From positions 58,033,216 through 58,097,215 of the forward strand of contig NC_079220.1 in assembly GCF_029633865.1 (NCBI RefSeq): 64,000 nt of DNA, written 5' to 3'. Under the pieces are notes generated by a model. That model was not told the origin of the DNA, ran no database searches, and saw nothing but the letters and a program-made list of their open reading frames with translations. This DNA is from Lampris incognitus (taxonomy: Eukaryota; Chordata; Actinopteri; Lampriformes; Lampridae). Positions within the stretch are counted from its first letter, which is position 1. Each line of letters starts with the position of its first letter. Shown here piece by piece: positions 1 through 10,300 of the stretch. The translations under genes were made by a program, and so were the position numbers.

Positions 1-720
1 TCCCTCACAACCTGAGCTGGACTTAGTTCACCCAGAGGATGGACCAGCCCCTTATCCCACAGCAGCAAATAGCTGTACGCTGATACTTCGCCTTCCAGTA
101 CATCAGATGTACAATACATTCAAGAGTGCCATGGAAACAGGAACCGGCTGTGCTGTTCATTTTGGGGTGCAGTAAGACCCTGAAAAGTGGAACCAATTCC
201 TGTTTCCATGGCAAGTAAATTGGTCTTTTGATCAGATCTACCAAAGACTGGCCCAGGAGACGGATCTGTGTTTTGGATTGTCAGTCCTGACCTAAGTTAA
301 ATAGAGATGCTGAGGCAGGACCTGACATGAGCAGCCCATACCAGACACTCTTTCATTCTCACCGGAGTGCGTAAAAAGCTCTCAAAACAGATGTGGATAT
401 AGATGTTTACTCTATAAAGCCACACATCAGGATTCCACATCTGTTTTGAGAGACTTCTATAAAGTAATGAGCTAATTCAGTGAGTTGGGAAGTGTCTTTT
501 AGGTCCTGCTGCGGTATCTCTATCATTTTTCAGGACTTTGACTTGGTCCATCCAAAATGCAAATCTTCCTCCCGAGCCTTTCTTTAGTGGATCTGATTGA
601 ATTATTTGGATTATGGTCTTGTTGGAAGTTACAAGGGATTCACATACAAGTCCTTTTTTGGGGAAATTTTGCTTTTTCTGTTTTTGTTTACTTATTCTGA
701 TAAGCATATGACTGCAGGCC
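1..720. other. Intergenic DNA with two stem-loops
   Basis: No coding exon is recognised here. Two inverted repeats are visible. The sequence around 127-146 (CATGGAAACAGGAA) recurs inverted near 199-214. CTCTCAAAACAGATGTGGA near 379-398 recurs inverted at about 435-454. They look like small foldback (MITE-like) remnants, but no family could be named. Confidence 0.4.
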
Positions 721-736
721 TGCTCTCAGATACCCC

Positions 737-737
<1 letters not shown>

Positions 738-828
<91 letters not shown>
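738..828. repeat. (TG)n-(TA)n compound microsatellite
   Basis: An uninterrupted TG dinucleotide run (about 738-795) passes directly into a TA run (796-825). It abuts the first hammerhead-type repeat. The same TG/TA neighbourhood is seen at the other copies of that repeat near 25180 and 30900-30974. Confidence 0.95.
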
Positions 829-1020
829 AACACAGATACAGGGAAAAAAGCTTTAATGCATTGCAGTACAGGCTTGTTTTGTGCGTCGCACACATCAGTT
901 GCTAATGAGTGCACGAAACAGGCCTGTACTGCAATGCATTAAAACTTTTTTTCCCTGTATCTGTGTTGATATTCCGCTCGTTAGTTGAGCTCTTGCAATA
1001 CCATTGACGGTTTCAGAAAA
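826..1020. repeat. Inverted pair of the hammerhead-type dispersed repeat (degenerate)
   Basis: Two copies of one repeat lie head to head. The left copy reads on the minus strand from about 905 to 826, the right copy on the plus strand from about 900 to 1020. Both end in a conserved tail with TGTATC(C/T)GTGTTGAT and then, on the right, a GGTTTC-A-rich end. The hammerhead core seen at 25123-25164 is damaged in both: the left has TGATGT and AAAA in place of TGATGA and GAAA, and the right has CTAATGA and a collapsed stem II. The cleavage-site block CAGGCCTGTACTGC is kept in the right copy. TA microsatellites flank both ends. Confidence 0.75.
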
Positions 1021-1033
1021 AAACGCCATGTGT

Positions 1034-1035
<2 letters not shown>

Positions 1036-1070
<35 letters not shown>
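1036..1070. repeat. (TA)n microsatellite
   Basis: This is a pure TA run between the hammerhead-type repeat and the truncated gypsy element. Confidence 0.95.
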
Positions 1071-1074
<4 letters not shown>

Positions 1075-4037
1075 GTGAAGTTTAAACTGGACACAGGTGC
1101 TGATGTAAACACAATACCAAGAGACATTTATGACAGGGACTTCAGATATGTAGATCCAAGACCAGCAGAAATAAAACTCAGTGCGTATGGTGGTCAAGCA
1201 CTGCATGTGACAGGGATGTGTGACCTAGAATGCAAGTACAAAGGCACTACTGTCATGCAAGAGTTCGACATAGTTGGTACACAGGGCCCACCTGTCTTAG
1301 GCCTGCAAGCCTGCCTAGACACAGACTTAGTAAAACTGGTGCTATCTGTCAATGCTGCACAAAATGAACCTACTAACACAATGGCTGAGTACTCCGATGT
1401 GTTTAAGGGCATTGGACAGTTCTCCATTCCCAGGAGAATGCACAATCCACCTGAAACTGGCTGCAGTACCAGTGGTGTACCCTCCACGACGGATTCCACA
1501 CAAGCTCCGCAACAGTTTGAAAGAAGAGCTGGAAGAGATGGAAAGAGCTGGAGTCATCCAGAAGGTAACAGAACGTACAGAACGGGTAAATGCACTGGTG
1601 GTTGTTGAAAAACCCAGCACTGGCAGACTGAGAATATGCCTTGACCCCAGAGACCTGAATCAGGCAATACAAAGACCAGATCACCCAATGCCTACATTAG
1701 ATGACATCACACCGAAGCTGGCTGGAGCACAATATCTCAGTGTGCTTGATGCACGGTCAGGCTACTGGGTGATCAAACTAACAGAAGAGTCTTCAATGTT
1801 GACAACCTTTAACACTGTGGTTGGCCGGTACAGGTTTCGCCGCCTTCTTTTTGGTGTCATTTCAGCACAGGACGAGTTCCAGAGGAGGATTGATGAGACC
1901 TGCGAGGCCTCAGTGGTGTTGCAGCCATCGTTGACGACATTCTGGTGTATGGCAGCACAAAAGAGGAGCACGGCGCAAACCTACGGGCCATGCTGCAGAG
2001 AACGAAGGAAAGAGGGTTAAAGTTAAACCCAGATAAATGTCATCTGTGTTCCAGAGGTCAAATACTTTGGGCACAGGCTGAGTCGTGAAGGCATCAAACC
2101 AGACCCAGGTAAGGTGGAAACCATCAGAGATATGGAGCGACCTCAGAACAAGGCAGAGCTTGAGACAATACTGGGGATGACAAACTACCTGGCCACATTC
2201 GCACCCAGATTGTCAGAGGTGAATGCACCACTACGTCAACTACTGAAGGAAAGCAGTGAGTTTGGATGGGATGCAACACACGATACAGCATTCCAGAACA
2301 TGAAAGATCTCAATGTACAGGAACCAGGTCCAGCCCTCACGTACTTTGATCCAGAAAAGGAACTGACACTAAAAGTTGATGCATCCAAGAGTGGCCTCGG
2401 AGCAGTGCCCCTACAGGGAGGTAGGCCAGTTGCATACGCATCAGTCACTAAATCAGTCTGAAGAAAACTACGCTCAAATTGAGAAGGAGCTCTACGCAGT
2501 CCTCTTTGGGTGTAAGCGCTTTCACCAATACACGTGTGGTCGCCACGTAGTCATCGAGTCTGACCACAAGCCTCTCGAATCGATACCGAGGAAACCCCTC
2601 GCAGCAGCACCAGTCAGACTTTAACGCATGATACTGCAACTGCAAAGATATGACATCACTATCATGCACTGCCCCGGAAAAGACATTCCTGTCGCAGACA
2701 CATTGTCTAGGAAGTCAATCGTCACTGATGAGACCAATCTGAGTGAAGGTGTGGATGCCCAAGTACACAGGCTCATGAGTAATCTACCTGTGAGCGACAG
2801 TAAGCTTACGGAAATCCAGGCAGCTACATCCCGAGACGTGCAGCTCGCCGTGTTGAAACCGGTAATTCAGGCTGACTGGCCTGAATCAAGAAAGAAGTGT
2901 CCACCCAATGTTGCTGAATATTGGAATCACAGGGACCAGATCACAGAAATCAACGGTGTGTTCAAAGGTGAGAAAATTGTCGTTCCGCACACACTACGAG
3001 AAGAAAGGCTAAGACGCATACACACAGGACACATGGGAGTAGAAAAGAGTAAACAAAGCGCTAGAGACGTTCTGTTTTGGCCTGGCATGAATGCACAGAT
3101 AGAACATGTAGTGGAGAGATGTCCCATATGCATAGAGCGCCACAGCTCAAACACGAAAGAACCAATGATCTCACATCCTATTCCTGAGAGGCCATGGCAG
3201 GTTGTAGGTACGGACTTGTTCACTTCTGAAGGGCAAGACTACATAGTAGTTGTAGATTACTACAGTAGACACTTTGAGATCGAAAGACTACATCACACTA
3301 CTTCGTCTGTGGTCATCCCCAAAATGAAGGCCATATTTGCTAGACAAGGAATACCTGAGAGAGTTATCAGTGATAATGGTCCTTGTTACAGCTCCAGGGA
3401 GTTCAAGAGCTTTGCAGAAGCGTGGCAGTTTAACCACATCACTTCTAGCCCCCACTATGCACAGAGTAACGGCCTTACAGAGAGAACGGTCCAGACAGCC
3501 AAGATGATACTGGATAAAGCCAGAGCAGAAAGAAAGGATCCCTACCTCAGCTTGCTGGAGTACCGCAACACTCCAGTCGACGGCCTGAAGTCACCAGCCC
3601 AGCTGCTAATGAGTCGACAACTGAGGTCAGTACTTCCCACCATAGGTGAAAACTCCAGCCACAAGTTGTCTGTCAAAAGGCTGTGCATGCCAGGAGAGTT
3701 CAGTGTCAGCACAGACAAGCAATACTATGACCTCAGTGCAAGACCACTGTCAACACTAAAGTGTGGTGACACAGTCCACATCCAACAGCCAAACGGACAC
3801 TGGAAACCTGCCACTGTGACAGAGCCTGCAGACACAGAGAGATCCTACAATGTCCACACTGATGAGGGTCAAGCCTATCGTCGCAATCGTTGCCACCTGC
3901 TACAGCCAAAGGACAACAGTACACACACAAGCTGTGAAGTACAGCCAGGACCAAACGATGGTACAGAACAAGGGATGTCAACACCGGACACTACATCGTC
4001 AGACACGTACACTACCAGGTTTGGGACGTGCAGTTAA
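1075..4037 (+). pseudogene. Ty3/gypsy retrotransposon pol remnant (protease-RT-RNase H-integrase), frame-broken
   Basis: This is the pol region of an LTR retrotransposon. In order it shows an aspartic protease with the LDTGAD active-site motif (about 1085-1110), and a reverse transcriptase with conserved fingers/palm blocks (about 1480-1990) and a VDDILVYG catalytic motif at about 1930-1953. An RNase H follows (about 2350-2600; DAS and ESDH blocks). The integrase has an HHCC zinc finger (about 3020-3140) and a DDE core (TDLF near 3210, SDNGP near 3370, then the downstream glutamate in the LTERT block near 3475). It is inactive: the frame changes near 1430, 1905, 2020-2110 and 2440, and a TAA interrupts at 2622-2624. 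Gag and the 5' LTR are missing and the 5' edge falls directly in a TA microsatellite. Assignment to Ty3/gypsy rests on the RT-RNase H-integrase order and motifs; the lineage was not determined. Confidence 0.93.
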
Positions 4038-4740
4038 CCCAAGAAAGGTCCTTGACCCGTAAATGTAAAGGGTGTAGGCGGATCGCTGCCCTATGGACAC
4101 TTGTTAAAAATGTATAATCATTATGTTGAACGTTACACTTTCTGAATTGCACTGAACATACCAAGTGCAAGAGTTAAAGTTTACTATTACCTGCTTATCT
4201 TATGTTGTATTTTGAATTGCACTGACCATACTGAATGCAAGATTTGAATATGATACTTGGCTCTCTATCCTACCTACTTACCTGAAGGGTATACCTCATT
4301 CAAGTGTTTTGTTTATCAAATGCTAAAAAAAATAGCATTGTTATGTTTTCACTGTTGCCTTGAAATATTTTGTGTTTTAAAAAATGTGCACGTTTAGAAA
4401 AATGCACTTATGTCCTAACATGGTTTACTTACTGGGCAGTAGAAATGTGATTGATGCCAAATGTGTTGTATGTTATGAAGCCATTTTATTTTAACGAGGG
4501 AGATGTAGTATTCCTGTACCCTATCACGTTACAGTTGATAGGACAGGATATGACATATGACGTACGGGAGTACTTGAGGTCAGAGATGTCATGGGGATGC
4601 CCCGATGGAGTTATTAAAGACAAACAATTTGAGTAAACTGTCTCATTATTTATACCGTATCAATGAATATGACGTACCCTGCTAAGGACTGTAATTTAAA
4701 GGGATGCTGGTTTCAGGGGCCTCTGAATGCCTCTTAAGTG
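4038..4740 (+). mobile_element. 3' untranslated region and probable 3' LTR remnant of the gypsy element
   Basis: Downstream of the integrase stop there is AT-rich DNA with a short imperfect duplication (GAATTGCACTGA at about 4144 and 4214). A purine-rich tract (ACGAGGGAGA, about 4494-4503) is directly followed by TGTAGTATTCC, the layout expected for a polypurine tract and LTR start. The LTR would run from about 4505 to about 4700. With no 5' LTR in the window its borders cannot be confirmed. Confidence 0.5.
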
Positions 4741-5555
4741 CACCGGTTTACATACCAACAAAACTCCTATTTGATGGACCCATAAGTTTGGACGCGTTAA
4801 CACGCAGAGTTTGTACACGTTGCTTTACACAGATGGCTTAGTGTCGTCTCCCACAGAACAGAGAAAATACATTTTAGACCAAATGAAAGTTAGATAGCAT
4901 GGTTTTCCTGAAAAGGCCAGGATTTAATGAAAACACACCAGTTCACATCAAACCACTATTACACAACCTGTGAGTTACACCTATCTTTGTGCGGTCATTA
5001 CAGCTTATGGGAGTGTTGGTCTGATAGGGAACACCCAATAAGACAGCTGGCAGTACACTAAATGAAAAGATTTCACAATGTCCAAATTCCAGTGAAATCT
5101 GATGCAAAATGTTTTAGAACCTACTTTGCTGGGCCATAAGGAGTTTGTTTCAAAACGAAACCACATTAAAATTAAAACGCTGACCCTGCAACGTTTAAGA
5201 AATATGACTGAACTAATCTTGCCCAATCTATCAAAATAAGTAGGGGATGAGCAGCTTCATAGGTGTTGTGTTCGTTGTAATATTCTTAACAATACTTTAA
5301 ACTTCTTGATTGCATAACAGAACCTAACATGATGTAGAAACAATGTGACTACACAGTAAAGCCTCTGGTAAAGATCACAGATAACCACCATCTGGGTTAG
5401 GGGTAGGGTTTACATCCAAGAGATGTAGATTTAGAGTGAGTTTTAGAGTCGTGGAAAAAGGTATCCTTTTCCATTTAGAGGAGTGTCTTAGATAGGGTTA
5501 TAACCCATGACCGTAGAGACGTGGTGTTGACAGAGTTGGCCCTAGCTGGCCCCAT

Positions 5556-5558
<3 letters not shown>
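4741..5558. other. Intergenic DNA, no recognised feature
   Basis: This is AT-rich unique-looking sequence with only short open frames. Nothing family-specific was recognised. Confidence 0.4.
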
Positions 5559-5638
<80 letters not shown>

Positions 5639-5640
5639 CC
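5559..5640. repeat. (TC)n-(AC)n compound microsatellite
   Basis: A TC run (about 5560-5618) is followed directly by an AC run (to about 5640). Confidence 0.95.
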
Positions 5641-5771
5641 ACACAGATTTTGAGAATTATTCAAAGATCACATGTGATGTGATGTTGGTATGTTGGTGAA
5701 GCATGGTGTCTGTCCAAAAAAACAGGCAGAATTTTTGCAGAATTTTGCAGAGATTTCTTCCCCTTCCCCCC

Positions 5772-5900
5772 AACATCCACCCATCCATCATCCAAACCGC
5801 TTATGCTGCTCTCAGGGTGATGGGGATGCTGGAGCCTGTCCCAGCAGTCACTGGGCAGCAGGCAGGGAGGCACCCTGGACAGGCCGCCAGGCCATCACCC
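5772..5900 (-). mobile_element. SINE-B fragment (3' half)
   Basis: This is the reverse complement of the 3' half of the tRNA-derived SINE that is complete at 57500-57912. It has the block GATGGCCTGGCGGCCTGTCC, the CTGGGACAGGCTCCAGCATC block and the GGATGGATGG-type tail. The tRNA-like head is missing. Confidence 0.85.
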
Positions 5901-6430
5901 CCCCCCCCCCAACAAACAAAAAACAAATCACCAACAGCAAATCCTGCGTGATACTATAAGCTACTCCCTGTCAGTCTGGATGGAGCAGCTCCCCCCCCCC
6001 ATGACAGCTGTCCCAACACCAGTGTGAGTGAGGAAGCGAGTCGTGTGGGGCTGCTGGTAATCATGGACAAAGCGGCTCCAGGAGCTCTACAGAAGCTCAT
6101 TTGGTGCTGCTGCTGCTACCAGGCGGTAGGGGGGAAGTAGGCTCACATTACTGACATGTGATGCTTTCAAGTCAGTTGGACATATCCATCACCCGGCGTC
6201 TGATCCGCTGTTTCAGGATACTGCTGGTGTATGGGCAGCCATAGCAGGTGCAAGGCGGGTTTGCATAAGGTGTCCTGTGCTGATCTTTTTAAAAAAAAAA
6301 ATCCGCTTTTGAAAGCAACAAAAAAGTAAGAAAGACAAAGATACACCTCTTTTGCTAAACGGACTACTGCCCTATTCAACTCACCAAACAAAAACAACTA
6401 AAACAACAAAACAAAACCCAAATGAAGCGA
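5901..6430. other. Intergenic DNA upstream of the gtf2f1 CpG region
   Basis: Homopolymeric C runs (5896-5910 and 5990-6000) and an A run (6290-6301) occur. No coding exon or repeat family is recognised. Confidence 0.35.
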
Positions 6431-6439
6431 TTCGTTGCT

Positions 6440-7337
6440 AGGATCCAATATGTCATGTCTGCGTTTCCACTCGGCCATCTATGTGCGTGGGACCACTGGG
6501 AGACTGCGCAGTAGCTCGCACAGCGCAGCGCCTAGCCGGTGCCGGGGAGCCAGAGCGAGAGAGAGCCGGGGAGAGAGGCGCCTAGCCGGGGAGAGAGAGA
6601 GAGGGGGGTCCGCTAATGTGAGTTGTTTTCTCCGTGTGGCACATCGACGTCTGTAACCACATTTAGCGGCGCTCCCTTCCAGTGTTCAGCGTCGGAACAC
6701 TGCGGAAGGCTGAGACCGCGTTACGTCCGCAAAATGAGCGTCGCCAAATGAGCGTTAGCTTCTAGCATGCACAGCGCTTCGACGTCGGCCACTGAAGACG
6801 TGTGTACGTTATGTTAAATGGCAGCATCAAGGGACGAAAAGGTCCGTCTCAAAGCTGCGCTTATATGCGTCGGTATTCGTGTGTCCCAGGACGAATCCGT
6901 TAACGCTCGGAGTTAACGGAAGAACGTCGGGTCATCCGAAGATCGAGATTTGGGAAGCTGCCAAGAGCTGCACGGTGCAGCTTCCCTCGCGGCGCTGCAC
7001 CGCTGCAGGTTATTTGGAGCTGTCGCTGTGATTTCTCGTTTGATTTCCTCCCGCACATGTTCTGACGCGTGTGCAGGCGAACTTGTACCTCGCCGGCATA
7101 CTGAACAGCAGCAGAGAGACAGGTGCCGGGTGAGGACGATAGTCAGACAGACTCTCCCCGCTGTCCCTCAGCAGCTGAGAGACGGGCGGTGGAAGTTAGG
7201 GCGTCACAGCAAGCCGCGTAAAGCGACGGGCGGTTGACACGCCGTGGCGCCTCAGCATCACTCTCTCCCTTGTGTTGTGCACAGGAACGGATGCAGCTGA
7301 TCAGCTCCTAAGTGAACAGTTGGACAGATAACCAACC
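6440..7337 (+). promoter_or_regulatory. gtf2f1: CpG-rich promoter and 5' UTR region of gtf2f1
   Basis: CpG dinucleotides are frequent from about 6480 to 7250, in contrast with the AT-rich flanks. This is typical of a housekeeping promoter. A 5' UTR intron is likely: GGGTGAGG at about 7128-7134 is a good donor, and the pyrimidine-rich tract ending ACAG at 7284 is a good acceptor. The last UTR exon would then be 7285-7337, directly before the ATG. The transcription start itself cannot be placed by eye. Confidence 0.6.
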
Positions 7338-10300
7338 ATGACGTCGCTGGTAAGTTCATTGAGTTGGTTTGTTTGTTACCTGGCCTTGTGTGTTGAGTAC
7401 GGAGTTAAACGTACAACATGATAACATTTTAACATCATTTGAACATACTTTATAAATATTGACTATAAATGTGTCACACTTTAGGTTCCTCGCCTGTTCA
7501 GATTATTTGCATACTGAGAGACTTCATTCTGCCAATATTAAAACTCAGCCCAGCGCTACGGCGTCGTAATGATGATAGAGCTGGGCTGAGACAAATACTA
7601 GACTGAAAACAAACCACTGGCTATTGGTCATTCACATGAGTTAACTGGCATACCTTCTGATAGGAGATTCTGTCAATATGTTTGTGCTACAGGGGAGTAG
7701 CAGTTCCTCAGCTACGGAATATACTGTGCGAGTCCCCAAGTGAGTAACAAAACCTACCTACTCTCTGACAGTGCTGATACCCACTAAAACTGTGTTCACA
7801 ATCCATAATCTTTCCCTCCTGCTTCATTTCCTTTCTGTGCAATTCTGAAACCAGGAACAAGTGGTGAAACATTTCCAGTGTAACAAATTGACCACAATTT
7901 GGAGCATTGACCAAACACAGCCCATCCATATACTAGGTTTTGATCTTGTCTTGAAAGAAAAAAGAAAGAAAGAGAGACACTTTATTTGTCATTGGAATTG
8001 TTCCTACTTTAGTATGAATGTGTTTGCCACTGCACTAGTGTTCATCATGCTCGGTTAAACATTGCAATAGCAATGTATAGAGAGTGTCTCCAACTGTATT
8101 TAAGACACCAGTTAGTATTATTTAACCTGACTATTATTTAACCTACTATATAGTTATTTCATCCATGGTCCAAAGGGATGAAATAACTATATATTAACAG
8201 AGAAATATTCTGGATTTTGGCTTTAGACAAAATTATCTTCATTGTTGTCATTTTAAGAAATACATTATAGTTGTTTTATAGTTTTTGTATAGTTGTTGTT
8301 GTGGATTCTCAATCATCATAATGTTTTTTATATATTTCTGTGTGGGGCATTGCCCATCTTCCTGTTGGTCTTGCTGAACTGTCTGTCTGCCAAATAGGGG
8401 CACCAGCAAGAAGTACAGCATCATGGCCTTTAATGCTGGAGACAAAGTCAACTGTTCCACATGGACACAGGTGGGCTTATTCTTAGATATGGGTCAGATA
8501 CGACTAAAACTGTGCCTCTGTGTTTGTAAGAGCATTCCACCTAGTACCTGTAACACAATACTAGTATATAGTTTTCTACGTACCCACCTACACTAAATTG
8601 TCTTTCTCACAAGCTAACACCGCTCATTGTAAGAATTAAAATGTTCTAATCTTTTCACTAATTGCATCTTAATATTTAGGAGCACAAAGAATAATCTGTC
8701 AAAGCTAGAAACCAATTAAGCCATGTCATTAAGATTCACCCTAGTCCTACTCCACTGATAGTGAATGTGATGTTGTCAAAATGAACCCAATCTGTTTGCA
8801 ATTTCACACCCAAGAGAACTAACTATATTTGATGTAATGCCGCCATATCCCTGGAAAATCTTCTAAATTCTGTCCCAGTCAACCTTGTTAACTCCTACAA
8901 TTCAGTTTTAATGCAATGATTTGCATGGCCGCTTCAAAGCATTTCTGAATAAAGTGCTAAATGTCCATGCAGTCTTTGCAACTACATGAACATTAATCAA
9001 AAATAGTATTATATGGCCCCTAAATCATTTTGAGCTGATTGCCGGCCACTGAACCCTTATTAGCCAGGAATTTAGGCCTGATTTGTGATGCTGAGTTCAG
9101 CTTTGAAATGGTAAAGACTGGTATAGATTCTTGCTTACGTCAGCCAAGAATTGCCTCCACAAGTTTTTTTTTCTTTTCTTTTTTTTCCCTTTTTCTCCCC
9201 GATTGTATCTGGCCAATTACCCCACTCTCCTGAGCCGTCCCGGTTGTTGCTCCACCCCCTCTGCTGATCCGGGGAGGGCTGCAGACTACCACATGCTTCT
9301 TCCGATACATGTGGAGTCGCCAGCCACTTTTTTCCACTTGACAGTGAGGAGTTTCACCAGGAGGACGTAGCGCGTGGAATGCTCACGCTATTCCCCCCAG
9401 TTCCCCCGAACAGGCACCCTGACCTACCAGAGTAGGCGCTAGTGCAGCGACCAGGACACATACCCACATCCAGCTTCCCACCCGCAGACACAGCCAATTG
9501 TGTCTGTAGGGACGCCCAACCAAGCCGGAGGTAACACGGGGATTCAAACTGGCGATCTCCGTGTTGGTAGGCAACGAAATAGACCGCCACGCCATCCGGA
9601 CATCCCCCCACCCTTTTTTCCCCAATCATTCAGTTATTTATGAAAAAGCATCAACACTTGATTTTTTTTTTTTTTACTTTCACATCATTCCAAGTTCTTT
9701 TACGTCTTCAACTTGTACATAATGCATCAGATGGACTTTTAGCTGGGACAAATATCACCACATTTGTGTCATTTATTCACTAAACATGTTAAGACCTCAC
9801 TGATCGCTTTTCAAGCAAAATTATGTCTTTTTATTTAAAAAGATGTCACCTCTGAATTCCCTCAGGCTCGAATGGAACGAGACATGAGTGCCCGGCGGAT
9901 GTATGGTGAAGAGGAGATGCCAGAGGGTGCGGCCGGTAGTGAGTTTGGCAAAAAGCAGCGAGAGGAGGCACGTCGGAAGAAGTTTGGAATTGTGACTCGT
10001 GAGTTCAAAGTGGAGGACCAGCCCTGGATCCTCAAGGTCAATGGAAAGGCTGGCAAAAGGTTGGTACGCAGACATCTTGACTTTCTCTAAGTTCACCTTT
10101 TATATTTTACTAATGTGACTATGTATGTCTTGAAAGAGGAGATGTGTAAAGAATCCCTCTTGAAAAATTTGCTTGTATGTAGCCAGACACATTCATATAT
10201 ATTTCCTGGCATGACTGATATTAAGTACAAGTGTGAACTAATTATGTGTAAAAGGACAGTTTAATAGTAATATATAAATACATTCCCATGCTTGTCCACA

